Program-made: the position numbers and the translations under genes
NCBI GenBank assembly: GCA_964573705.1
Contig: CAZNLT010000003.1
Coordinates: 9,653-73,652, forward strand
DNA length: 64,000 nucleotides
Direction of reading: 5' to 3'
DNA from: JAABSQ01 sp964573705
Lineage (GTDB): Bacteria > Desulfobacterota > Desulfobacteria > Desulfobacterales > Desulfococcaceae
Shown here: in pieces, positions 53,906-64,000 of the stretch
Position numbering within the stretch: position 1 is the first letter of the stretch
Layout: every line of letters begins with the position of its first letter
Notes under the pieces: generated by a model
Database searches by the model: none
Told to the model about the DNA's origin: nothing
What the model saw: only the letters and a program-made list of their open reading frames with translations

Positions 53906-56308
53906 TCAGAACTCCTCTACCAGTTGGGAAAGTTTCGCACAGTGGGGGGATAAATCGGTCCGTTCCAGGGTGTTGAGCACCTCCCGGGCCGCCAGAAAAT
54001 CGATCCGCTCTTGGGTCAGGCCCGCCCCCCGGGCCTCCCTGAAGAGCCACTGTTCGCCCTCGGTACAGTTGAAGGGGCCGTGGACGTCGTCCATGAGATC
54101 GAACTGGGCCCGCTTCACGTCGGCACCCCCGCGAAAGGTATCGTAGAAGCGGACGGCCTGAAGCCGCGGCAGGTCCCGCACCACCACCCGCATCAGGTCC
54201 AGGGCGTCCATCTCCCCTTCGGCGGGTCGGGCAAGCTCCCGGGCCACATAGAGGGCCTTGAGGTTGTAAGGATCATGTTCCAGGGCCCGTGCAGACCGGT
54301 TCCGCAGGTTGGCATAAGCGTCCCCGAAATCCTGAATGAACCGGTCCGCCGCATCCGATTCGAACCCCACCGCCTGGTTTTCCATCCAGGACTGAAAACG
54401 CTTTTCCAGCGCTTCGAGGAACAGGCTTTCCGGCGGCGGGGTCTGTTCCGCCCGGCCGAAGGCGAGATCCGGAACACACCGGTCGCAGAACCCGCAGCCC
54501 CAGTCTTCATCGGTGGCCCGAATCGCCGTCAGCAACCCGACATACCGGCATTCGGTCCCGTGGAGAAACCGCTTCAGGTTCCAGAGCCGGCGGTAGGCCG
54601 TCTCCCGCATGGAACCGTCCACCTGATCCGCCAGAAGAGGGACGTAATCCGCGATTCCGTAAAAATAATCGGGATGATCCTCCAGATGATGGAGCAACCC
54701 CTCGCCGGAAGCCGTACGAAGCCATTCCCGAATCGATTCTCCGAACACCCGCCTGGAACGATCGAGTTCGGCGGCGACATCCGGCGCCCCGTCGAGGATA
54801 TGGGAGGCGTATTTTTTACCGGGGGACAGGTCGTTTTTCTGAAGATATCCGTACAGCCCCACGGCGGCGGCTTCCGGGTTCATGGCTTCGGTGAAGCCGT
54901 AGACCTTGAAGACCGAATCGGCTTCCCGGAAGTCGATATAGAAAACCTCCACAATGCCGAGGACCGAAAACCGAAACAGGGCCCGGGCCGCCGCACCCCG
55001 GTCCAGGTCGCCGCAGGTGATTCTAAGGGGGCTGTCGCCGGCGGCATGACTCCCCAGCAGACGGTCCAGCACCTGCAGGGCCTGAACAGCCGCGCTCACC
55101 GCATCCGGATGGCGCTGTAAAATCAGGTGGTGCTGTTTTCCGTAATCACACAGGTCCTCCCGCTCAAAGGCGCAGATTCGGTCGGCACATGCGGGAATGC
55201 GGCTTCTCCGGCTCAGCATGTCCGCTTCGCAGGCCGGGGCCGGAAAATCGACCAGGTGCAGGCAGTGCACCCGGTTCTCGTCCATGCCGGTTCGGGCGGC
55301 CCGGCAGAGCCAGGTTTCCTTGTCTCCGTCCAGGCTGGTCTGAAGCAGCAGGTGGGGTTTTTCCGGACCGGTCAGGGTCGAGTAGGTGGTGATGGCGGGG
55401 GATTTCGGCTCTGGAATGTCGCCGTCCGCGGATCGTTGCGGCCCTTCCAGAAATCGTGCATAGGGGTCCGGATAGGCCGGAATCTCTTCCGGCGTCTGGT
55501 TGAAAATCCCCTCCTCCCCCAGAAGCTGAGGGATTTCCCGGGACAAAAGGGTATGAAAGGCCTCGGTCTTTTTCTGAAAAGAATCGACCGCCACCGCCTG
55601 AAAGCTGACCCGGGGGCGGTAAAAATCGGTCCGCATGGGCGGGGTCACATCCCGGAACCCCTCCAGAAGCGAGAGAACGTCTTTCCGAATCCGGTCCCCG
55701 AATTCACCGGTGAGGGCCAGGGCCGACAAAGCCAGATTGGTCTGCCGAAGATCGGCGATGATCCGAATCAGCCGATGATAGGCCGGGTCGAATTCACCGC
55801 TCCATTCGGAAAACCGGTGGGCCTGGTCCATAATCAGGGTGGTGGGCCAGAACCCCTCGATCAGCGTGCTCAAATCCTCCCGCAGGCTTCGGCTGACCAT
55901 GCTCTCCGGGGAGATATAGAGCACACGGATTCTGCCCAGTCGAAGCACGGTGAAATCGATGTGAAGGGGCCGCAGCCCCCGAGGGGAATGGATCTTCAGC
56001 GAGGTTCGGCGGTCCCGAATCAGGGACCTGAGGGGGCTGATGAAGATGATCACCTCGGAGCGGGCCGGGGCCGGCAGCTCGATAGAAAAGGTATCCCCGC
56101 GCTGGGGGGCCAGTTGGGCGAACAGACGATCCCCCGGGGTAACCGGAATCAACGCCGGGTCGGACACCGCCGAATCGGCATCATCCGGCCGCCGCTTCTT
56201 CGAGGATCGGCTTCGAAACCGCTCCATCAGCGATGGAATCTCGAAATTGAACATCAGCCGATCCGGCGAAAGCTCCCTCGGCTGGGAATGGCGAATGTGA
56301 ATCAGCAA
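53906..56308 (-). CDS. RecQ-like protein lacking Walker A (pseudo-helicase)
   Basis: The 800-residue protein keeps the RecQ scaffold: IIFISPLRSLIRDR (motif Ia, 87-100), RVLYISPES (~128-136), LIMDQAHRFSEWSGEFDPAY (motif II and the aromatic loop, 158-177) and ALALTGEFGDRIRKDV (motif III region, 196-211). A zinc site follows, with C in GTECRYVGLL and CGFCDRC (~588-605). The Walker A position reads QLAPQRGDTFSIELPAP: the GKS is absent, and motif II has DQAH for DEAH. ATP hydrolysis is therefore unlikely. The C-terminal ~180 residues are unrelated helical sequence. The start is TTG, with AAGGAG 9 bases upstream. It heads a four-gene operon. Confidence 0.78.
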   Translation of the reverse strand: MLIHIRHSQPRELSPDRLMFNFEIPSLMERFRSRSSKKRRPDDADSAVSDPALIPVTPGDRLFAQLAPQRGDTFSIELPAPARSEVIIFISPLRSLIRDRRTSLKIHSPRGLRPLHIDFTVLRLGRIRVLYISPESMVSRSLREDLSTLIEGFWPTTLIMDQAHRFSEWSGEFDPAYHRLIRIIADLRQTNLALSALALTGEFGDRIRKDVLSLLEGFRDVTPPMRTDFYRPRVSFQAVAVDSFQKKTEAFHTLLSREIPQLLGEEGIFNQTPEEIPAYPDPYARFLEGPQRSADGDIPEPKSPAITTYSTLTGPEKPHLLLQTSLDGDKETWLCRAARTGMDENRVHCLHLVDFPAPACEADMLSRRSRIPACADRICAFEREDLCDYGKQHHLILQRHPDAVSAAVQALQVLDRLLGSHAAGDSPLRITCGDLDRGAAARALFRFSVLGIVEVFYIDFREADSVFKVYGFTEAMNPEAAAVGLYGYLQKNDLSPGKKYASHILDGAPDVAAELDRSRRVFGESIREWLRTASGEGLLHHLEDHPDYFYGIADYVPLLADQVDGSMRETAYRRLWNLKRFLHGTECRYVGLLTAIRATDEDWGCGFCDRCVPDLAFGRAEQTPPPESLFLEALEKRFQSWMENQAVGFESDAADRFIQDFGDAYANLRNRSARALEHDPYNLKALYVARELARPAEGEMDALDLMRVVVRDLPRLQAVRFYDTFRGGADVKRAQFDLMDDVHGPFNCTEGEQWLFREARGAGLTQERIDFLAAREVLNTLERTDLSPHCAKLSQLVEEF

Positions 56309-56393
56309 CGAAAAAAACTCCTTCAGGGCGCAGGGATTGAAAACCAGATTGATACTTAATCAAGCCGCGATCCAAAGTCAAATACTTAGCATG

Positions 56394-56450
56394 AGCCGGG
56401 AGGGTGAAATCCCTCTTAACCATTGAAAAAGCAGTAAGAGCCTCCCGGCT
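56394..56450 (-). ncRNA. structured intergenic element, possible leader RNA of the pseudo-RecQ operon
   Basis: A perfect 10-bp stem (56394-56403/56441-56450) encloses a 9-base one-sided bulge (56404-56412), then a second perfect 6-bp stem (56413-56418/56435-56440) with a 16-base loop. It lies within the predicted 5' untranslated region of the pseudo-RecQ operon on the minus strand and upstream of the glgX promoter. I do not recognise a known riboswitch, and strand is inferred from promoter positions. Confidence 0.4.
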
Positions 56451-56476
56451 GAAAGAGCATCGATCTTGAAAAATGA

Positions 56477-56505
56477 TTGTGTTTATCCCCGTGCGGATCT
56501 ATAAT
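56477..56505 (+). promoter_or_regulatory. glgX: sigma-70 promoter of glgX
   Basis: TTGTGT (56477-56482), 17 bases, then the perfect -10 TATAAT (56500-56505), about 62 bases before the glgX start. Its -10 overlaps that of the minus-strand promoter for the pseudo-RecQ operon. Confidence 0.7.
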
Positions 56506-56525
56506 CATCCGCCGTAAACCGACAA
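56498..56525 (-). promoter_or_regulatory. candidate promoter of the pseudo-RecQ operon
   Basis: On the minus strand TTGTCG (56520-56525) and TATAGA (56498-56503) are 16 bases apart. The -10 shares bases with the glgX -10, so polymerase binding at the two should be mutually exclusive. It would give a leader of about 180 bases that includes the structured element. Confidence 0.4.
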
Positions 56526-56566
56526 TCATTTAAAGGTCATTTTACCCAATTGAGGAGTAGAAAAAG

Positions 56567-58666
<2,100 letters not shown>

Positions 58667-58678
58667 ATCGACCGCCCC

Positions 58679-58703
58679 CTCCGGATTTCAGATCAATCCG
58701 GAG
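58679..58703. other. hairpin between glgX and the phospholipase D gene
   Basis: A perfect 9-bp stem (58679-58687/58695-58703) with a 7-base loop lies 13 bases after the glgX stop. No T run follows; possible weak terminator or mRNA boundary. Confidence 0.4.
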
Positions 58704-58733
58704 CCGGGCGGAAATTAAGATAAGGAATGGAAA

Positions 58734-60869
58734 ATGGCCATCCTCCAAGAGGGGCATAATTGCTGGCGGATATCCCCTGCTGAAAGGGCCGCGTTTTTGA
58801 TCGACGGGGCAGCCTATTTCGAAACCCTTGCGGAGGCAATGGAGCAGGCGCAAAACACCATCTGCATAGCCGCCTGGGATTTCGACAGTCGAATTCGACT
58901 TTTCCGTAACGACCAGACCGCTCCGGACCGGCAAAAGGACCTGGGCGGTTTTTTAAATGGCAAAACAAAACGAACCCCCGGGTTGCGGGTGTATATCCTG
59001 AACTGGGACTTTCCCATGCTGTATGTCCGGGAGCGTGAATGGCTTCCGATCTTCAACCTGGGGTGGAAGCCCCGCCCCAGGCTCCAATACCATCTGGATG
59101 ATCAACATCCCATCGGTGCTTCACAGCACCAGAAATTCGTGGTAATCGACGACCGGATCGCCTTTTGCGGCGGCATGGATCTGACCAATAGCCGATGGGA
59201 CACGCCTCGGCACGACCTGGAGGAGCCTCGGCGGAAAAACCCGGCCGGGAAGCCTTACGGACCGTTTCATGATATTCAGATGATCGTGGAGGGGGACGCC
59301 GCCGCGACGATGGGCGATTTGTTCAGAAACCGCTGGCGATGGGCCACCGGCCGCCGGATCGAAGCGGACAGAAGCGAATCCGCCTCGCCCTGGCCCGAAA
59401 ACCTTACGCCCGATCTGCGCAACGTACAGGTGGCGGTTTCGCGCACCCTGCCCGCCTATAAAGGCCGGGAAGAAGTTCGGGAACTCGAAAAACTGTATAC
59501 GGAGAGCATCGCGGCGGCCCGAAAGACCCTTTATATCGAAAACCAATACCTGACCTCCGTTAAAATCGCCGAAGCGATTGCCGACAGTCTTTCCCGGGAG
59601 CGGGGGCCCGAAATCGTCATCGTCCTTCCGAAAGCCTCCAGCGGATGGCTGGAGCAAAGCACCATGGATGCGCTCCGCGCCGGAATTCTGGAGAATGTAT
59701 TCAAAGCCGATCGCCATCATCGCCTGCAGGTTTTCTATCCCGCCCTGCCGGAGAAAGCGTCATCCGTATACGTCCATTCCAAACTGATGATCGTGGACGA
59801 TCGGCTGGCGCTGATCGGGTCCGCGAATCTGAGCAATCGGTCCATGGGCTTCGATTCGGAATGTAATTTAGCGGTGGAAGCCGAAGACGACCCCCGCGCA
59901 GGCAAAGCGATCGACAACCTGCGCAACCGGCTCCTGGCCGAACACCTCGGCGTTTCCGTGGATACCGCCGCGGACGCCTTTTCCAATCAAACCTCCCTGA
60001 TCCAAGCCATTGAATCCTTATCCGCTGCCTCCGGACGCCGCTTGGAAAAATTGGAATATAAGCAATCCTCGTCCTTCGACGGCGCCGCCGTTGTCCAAAA
60101 ACATGAATACCTGGACCCGGAAACCCCGATCGAGTTCGACCGAATGATGGATCACTTTGTGCGGGACGAAAACGGGCCGAACAAAAAACGGCGGAGGCTG
60201 ATCCTTGCAGGGATACTGATTCTTCTGCTCGCACTGGCCGCCGCATGGCGCTGGACCCCGCTTTCAGAATGGATCGACAGAGACACAATGCTTCGATTGG
60301 CCGGTGAAATCCGAAACCATCCATGGTCTTTCCCCATGGTCCTGGCGGGTTTTGTGGCGGGCGGAATCATCATGATCCCCGTGTCGCTTCTGGTCGGCGT
60401 CACGGCGATCACCTATGCTCCCGTCCGGGGGGCCCTTTATGCATGGAGCGGTTGTGTGCTGAGCGCCCTGATCACCTTTCTGGTCGGCGCCGGAATGAAA
60501 AAACAGACCGTTCGTAATTTGGCCGGTAAACGGCTGAATCGCTTGAGCCTGAAGATGGCCAATCAGGGGGTTTGGGCCATTGCGATTATCCGAAACATAC
60601 CGGTGGCCCCTTTTACGATCGTCAATCTGGTTGCGGGCGCATCCCACATCAAGCTCAGAGACTTTTTGATGGGCACCGCATTGGGCATGATGCCGGGGAT
60701 TCTGGCCATCACGGTGTTTTCGGATCGGGTCCTGCACACCCTTCGGAACCCGAGCTGGACCACCGGCCTGATGACCGCCGCCCTGGCGGTGATTCTGGCC
60801 CTCGGATACAGGTGGGCAAGCAGGCGGCTGGCAGGCAACCGTTTGAAAGAGGACGGACCAAAGGAATGA
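58734..60869 (+). CDS. phospholipase D fused to a DedA/VTT membrane domain
   Basis: The protein is 711 residues. The cytoplasmic first ~460 hold two phospholipase D motifs: SQHQKFVVIDDRIAFCGGMD (~130) and VHSKLMIVDDRLALIGSANL (~345), each with H-x-K-x4-D. A hydrophobic anchor (LILAGILILLLALAAAW) leads to a VTT/DedA-type domain with several membrane segments (FPMVLAGFVAGGIIMIPVSL, the conserved G-R-ish loop around FLVGAGMKKQTVRNLAGKRL, IIRNIPVAPFTIVNLVAGAS). VTT proteins are linked to lipid scrambling, so the fusion may make and move phospholipids. Substrate is unknown. Confidence 0.88.
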   Translation: MAILQEGHNCWRISPAERAAFLIDGAAYFETLAEAMEQAQNTICIAAWDFDSRIRLFRNDQTAPDRQKDLGGFLNGKTKRTPGLRVYILNWDFPMLYVREREWLPIFNLGWKPRPRLQYHLDDQHPIGASQHQKFVVIDDRIAFCGGMDLTNSRWDTPRHDLEEPRRKNPAGKPYGPFHDIQMIVEGDAAATMGDLFRNRWRWATGRRIEADRSESASPWPENLTPDLRNVQVAVSRTLPAYKGREEVRELEKLYTESIAAARKTLYIENQYLTSVKIAEAIADSLSRERGPEIVIVLPKASSGWLEQSTMDALRAGILENVFKADRHHRLQVFYPALPEKASSVYVHSKLMIVDDRLALIGSANLSNRSMGFDSECNLAVEAEDDPRAGKAIDNLRNRLLAEHLGVSVDTAADAFSNQTSLIQAIESLSAASGRRLEKLEYKQSSSFDGAAVVQKHEYLDPETPIEFDRMMDHFVRDENGPNKKRRRLILAGILILLLALAAAWRWTPLSEWIDRDTMLRLAGEIRNHPWSFPMVLAGFVAGGIIMIPVSLLVGVTAITYAPVRGALYAWSGCVLSALITFLVGAGMKKQTVRNLAGKRLNRLSLKMANQGVWAIAIIRNIPVAPFTIVNLVAGASHIKLRDFLMGTALGMMPGILAITVFSDRVLHTLRNPSWTTGLMTAALAVILALGYRWASRRLAGNRLKEDGPKE

Positions 60870-61278
60870 AAGGTCTTCATGTTGAATCCCCTCGGGCCGA
60901 TTTTTCAATTCCTGCGGGTTTGCCCCGGAGCGGATGATGGCGTCCATCCCGGAAATCGAAAAAGAAGGCCCGCCCCTTTGGGAGTATGTTCCGGTTTCCG
61001 ACTACCGTCTCCCGGGCGAACCGGTCGCACACACCGCCAGACGGGGAATCGTTTTTTTTCGAGGTCTGTTTCGACCGAATGTTCCAAGCCCGAATTCCCC
61101 GTTCAAAGCCGATGATCAACTTCGGGTCTTGCAGGGCCGAGAACTCGAGAAGATTGCCCCCGCTCCGCAATGGCGAGGGGCGGCTGAATCTCTGGATCTG
61201 GAAATAAAAGATTGGCTCATTCAGGAAAAACCGGACCCGCCGATACTGAAAAAGGTCCTGCTGAAAAAAGGAGGTAAG
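60870..61278. other. intergenic, about 410 bases, no convincing gene
   Basis: The reading frame of hutU stays open upstream to 60934, and small frames exist on both strands, but none has a clear ribosome site or recognisable sequence. I see no T-tailed terminator after the phospholipase D gene. A promoter or leader for the hut genes is likely to be here but cannot be placed. Confidence 0.5.
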
Positions 61279-61281
61279 ATG

Positions 61282-63324
61282 ATGAACAATAATGATATCG
61301 CAAAAGCAATGACCGTTCGGCTGGATGCCGTTCTGGAGGACCTTCCGAAGATGCCGCCCGTTGACCCCTCGGCCCGACGGGCCCCCAAACGGACGTTTAC
61401 ACTGAACCGGGAGGATACCGTGCTGGCCCTCACCAACGCGCTTCGGTACATCCCGGAAAAATGGCATGCCCGGCTGGCGCCCGAATTTCTGGAAGAACTG
61501 CTCACCCGGGGCCGGATCTACGGATACCGGTTCCGCCCGGAAGGGCCGATTCGAGGCAACCCCATCGACGCCTACCAAGGAAACTGCATCGAGGGGCGGG
61601 CCTTTCAGGTCATGATCGACAACAATCTCGACTTCGAGGTGGCCCTGTATCCCTATGAACTGGTGACCTACGGCGAAACCGGGCAGGTCTGCCAGAACTG
61701 GATGCAGTACCGGCTCCTCAAGCGGTATCTGGAACTTCTCACTCAAGACCAGACCCTGGTGGTGGCATCGGGCCATCCGGTGGGGCTTTTCGCCTCCTCG
61801 CCCGCCGCCCCCAGGGTCATCATCACCAACGCCCTGATGGTGGGGATGTACGACGACCAGGAGAACTGGCACCGGGCCGCGGCCCTGGGGGTGGCCAACT
61901 ACGGCCAGATGACCGCCGGCGGCTGGATGTACATCGGCCCCCAGGGGATCGTCCACGGCACCTACTCCACTCTGTTGAATGCGGGCCGGCGCATGCTGTC
62001 CATTCCGGCCGACCAGAACCTGGCCGGCAAGCTCTTTGTCTCCTCCGGACTGGGCGGCATGAGCGGGGCCCAGGGCAAAGCCCTGACCATCGCCGGCGGG
62101 GTCGGGATTATCGCGGAGGTGGACCGTTCCCGCATCGATACCCGGCTGAACCAGGGCTGGATCGATCAGGTTTCGGAAGACCCGGCCGAGGCCTTCGCCC
62201 TGGCCAAGAAGTTTCAGGAACAATACGCCGCCACCGCCATCGGCTTTCACGGCAACGTGGTGGACCTTCTCGCCTTTGCGGTGGACAAGGGAATTTCCAT
62301 CGATCTCCTCTCGGATCAGACCTCCTGCCATGTGGCCTATGAAGGGGGATACTGCCCTCAGGGGGTCCCCTTTGCCGAGCGCACCGACCTCCTGCAGAAC
62401 GACCCTGACCGGTTCCGATCCCTGGTGGATCAGTCCCTTCGCACCCATTTTGAACTGATCAAACTATTGGTGGAACAGGGTACCTTTTTCTTCGATTACG
62501 GCAACAGTTTTCTCAAGGCGGTCTACGACGCCGGGGTGGCCGAGGTCTGCAAAAACGGCCGCAACCCCATGGACGGATTTGTTTTCCCCTCCTATGTGGA
62601 GGACCTGATGGGGCCGCTGCTCTTCGACTACGGCTACGGCCCCTTCCGCTGGGTCTGCCTGAGCGGAGACCCGGAAGATCTTCGAAAGACCGATCGGGCG
62701 GCCCTGGCCTGCATCGATCCGGATCGCCGGTTTCAGGACCGGGACAATTACGCCTGGATCGAAAACGCCGAAGAGAACCGGCTGGTGGTGGGCACCCGGG
62801 CCCGAATCCTGTATCAGGATGCATTGGGCCGCATGGAGATCGCCCTCAAGTTCAACGAGCTGGTTCGCCGGGGGCAGATCGGCCCGGTAATGCTGGGCCG
62901 GGACCACCACGACACCGGCGGCGCCGATTCCCCCTTTCGGGAGACCGCCAATATCCAGGACGGCAGCAACATCATGGCCGAGATGGCGGTGCAGTGCTAC
63001 GCCGGAAACGCGGCCCGGGGGATGAGCCTGGTGGCCCTGCACAACGGCGGCGGGGTCGGCATCGGCAAGGCGATCAACGGCGGGTTCGGGCTGGTCCTGG
63101 ACGGCAGCGACCGGGTCGATGCGGTGATCCGCTCGGCCCTGCCCTGGGACGCCATGGGCGGGGTGGCCCGGCGGGCCTGGGCCCGAAATCCCCATGCCGT
63201 GGAAACGGCTGCGGCCTACAACCGGAATCGCGCCGCGTCCGACCACATCACCCTGCCGTTTATTCCGGACGCGGACCTGATTCGGGATCTGGTGAACGAG
63301 TCCTTGCAATCCAAAGAAAAATAA
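61282..63324 (+). CDS. hutU: urocanate hydratase (urocanase), long form
   Basis: The ~680-residue protein fits the long urocanase subfamily. It contains the NAD-binding segment SSGLGGMSGAQGKALTIAGG, the region DQTSCHVAYEGGYCPQG, and GRDHHDTGGADSPFRETANI with YAGNAARGMSLVALHNGGGV. It converts urocanate to imidazolone propionate in histidine degradation. AAGGAGG at 61268-61274 is best placed for the ATG at 61282; the adjacent ATG at 61279 is also possible. The following gene acts later in the same pathway. Confidence 0.93.
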   Translation: MNNNDIAKAMTVRLDAVLEDLPKMPPVDPSARRAPKRTFTLNREDTVLALTNALRYIPEKWHARLAPEFLEELLTRGRIYGYRFRPEGPIRGNPIDAYQGNCIEGRAFQVMIDNNLDFEVALYPYELVTYGETGQVCQNWMQYRLLKRYLELLTQDQTLVVASGHPVGLFASSPAAPRVIITNALMVGMYDDQENWHRAAALGVANYGQMTAGGWMYIGPQGIVHGTYSTLLNAGRRMLSIPADQNLAGKLFVSSGLGGMSGAQGKALTIAGGVGIIAEVDRSRIDTRLNQGWIDQVSEDPAEAFALAKKFQEQYAATAIGFHGNVVDLLAFAVDKGISIDLLSDQTSCHVAYEGGYCPQGVPFAERTDLLQNDPDRFRSLVDQSLRTHFELIKLLVEQGTFFFDYGNSFLKAVYDAGVAEVCKNGRNPMDGFVFPSYVEDLMGPLLFDYGYGPFRWVCLSGDPEDLRKTDRAALACIDPDRRFQDRDNYAWIENAEENRLVVGTRARILYQDALGRMEIALKFNELVRRGQIGPVMLGRDHHDTGGADSPFRETANIQDGSNIMAEMAVQCYAGNAARGMSLVALHNGGGVGIGKAINGGFGLVLDGSDRVDAVIRSALPWDAMGGVARRAWARNPHAVETAAAYNRNRAASDHITLPFIPDADLIRDLVNESLQSKEK

Positions 63325-63387
63325 GGGAATGTGTGTTTCAAAAGCGGAGAATTGAAGAATCCAAACCGATACGGAGGCAACATCCTT

Positions 63388-64000
63388 ATGAATACCATTG
63401 TCGAATGCGTTCCCAACTTCAGCGAAGGCCGGGACATGTCGGTGATCGAAAAGATCGTCACCCCCTTTCGGGGGAAAGACGGGGTCAAGCTCCTCGACTA
63501 CCAGCAGGACGAAGACCACAACCGCATGGTGGTGACGGTGGTGGGCGAACCGGAGCCGCTCAAGGCGGCGGTGATCGAGGCCATAGGCCAGGCGGTGGAG
63601 GCCGTCGACATGCGGAAACACAAGGGCCAGCATCCCCGAATGGGCGCCGCCGACGTGGTCCCCTTCATCCCCATTCGGAACATGACCATGGAGGAGGCGG
63701 TGACCCTGTCCAAAGAAGTGGCGGCGGCGGCCGCGGAAAAATACGACCTGCCCGTTTTCCTGTATGAGGCGTCGGCCTCCCGGCCCGAACGCCGAAACCT
63801 GGCCGCGGTGCGAAAAGGACAGTTCGAAGGCATGGCGGAAAAACTCAATGACCCGGACTGGACCCCCGATTACGGTCCGGCCGCCGTGCATCCCTCGGCC
63901 GGGGTCACCGCAGTGGGGGCCCGCATGCCCCTGGTGGCCTACAACGTCAATCTCGGCACCGATAAACTGGAGATCGCCGACGCCATCGCCAAAAAGGTGC
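63388..64000 (+). CDS. ftcD: glutamate formimidoyltransferase, 5' part
   Basis: The gene runs off the window. The 204 visible residues match the N subdomain: IVECVPNFSEGRDMSVIEKI, LDYQQDEDHNRMVVTVVG, KHKGQHPRMGAADVVPFIP, and GARMPLVAYNVNLGT. It moves the formimino group from formimidoylglutamate to tetrahydrofolate, the last step of histidine degradation through this route. GGAGG lies 10 bases before the ATG, 63 bases after hutU. Whether a cyclodeaminase domain is fused cannot be seen. Confidence 0.92.
   Translation, partial: MNTIVECVPNFSEGRDMSVIEKIVTPFRGKDGVKLLDYQQDEDHNRMVVTVVGEPEPLKAAVIEAIGQAVEAVDMRKHKGQHPRMGAADVVPFIPIRNMTMEEAVTLSKEVAAAAAEKYDLPVFLYEASASRPERRNLAAVRKGQFEGMAEKLNDPDWTPDYGPAAVHPSAGVTAVGARMPLVAYNVNLGTDKLEIADAIAKKV

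Noticed and set aside
60934..61278. N-terminal extension of hutU by about 115 residues
   Set aside because: The frame is open, but the strong AAGGAGG box just before 61279-61284 and the normal family length support the shorter start.

Overview
The window is 64 kb of a high-GC bacterial chromosome, broken once by a 100-base run of N at 41391-41490, so it is a draft scaffold. No rRNA gene is present. The content suggests an anaerobic Desulfobacterota (Desulfobacterales-like) bacterium: an MJ0042-type zinc finger on a cyclase, a TIGR03960-type radical SAM protein next to RNase G, YkgJ-type cysteine-cluster proteins, an alternative chemosensory cluster, and a long-form urocanase with glutamate formimidoyltransferase. 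The lineage is an inference from gene content; no marker RNA gene is available to confirm it.

Layout. 1-610: 3' part of a cardiolipin-synthase-like phospholipase D gene. 614-14148 (minus strand): an acidic repeat-containing protein, valS, nadC, then three different dynamin-like GTPases in a row ending in a rhomboid protease that carries a DnaJ-type C-terminal domain. 14434-18158: speE, a membrane adenylate/guanylate cyclase and a cysteine-cluster protein. 18355-28771 (plus strand): cheW-cheR-cheW-cheA/REC-mcp-cheB-REC/cyclase-MBL hydrolase, almost all overlapping or nearly abutting, with no flagellar genes. The output is therefore more likely cyclic-nucleotide signalling or another non-flagellar process. 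28856-34506: clpS, a FemAB-like acyltransferase, a Do-type periplasmic protease and a radical SAM protein, followed by rng. 36214-41180: rpmH-rnpA-yidD-yidC-jag-mnmE, the conserved set usually close to the replication origin. A perfect parS palindrome lies at 41342-41357, just before the assembly gap.

41492-48192 is more AT-rich in its first part: a gene fragment, a YkgJ protein, a small unknown gene, a secreted unknown protein, p-aminobenzoate synthesis (pabA and a pabB-pabC fusion) and ferritin. 48295-56308 (minus strand) is a four-gene operon that I do not recognise as any described system. It encodes a RecQ-like protein that has lost its Walker A motif, a 669-residue coiled-coil protein, a glycerophosphodiester phosphodiesterase, and a large membrane protein with a degenerate PHP-like domain. 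A structured element and overlapping divergent promoters separate it from glgX (56567-58666). 58734-60869 encodes a phospholipase D fused to a DedA/VTT membrane domain. The window ends with histidine degradation (hutU and the 5' part of the formimidoyltransferase gene).

The most novel-looking parts are the pseudo-RecQ/coiled-coil/GDPD/PHP-membrane operon and the triple dynamin-like GTPase cluster with its rhomboid-DnaJ fusion. Third is the chemosensory operon, whose CheB receiver has lost its phosphoacceptor and which ends in a response-regulator cyclase.
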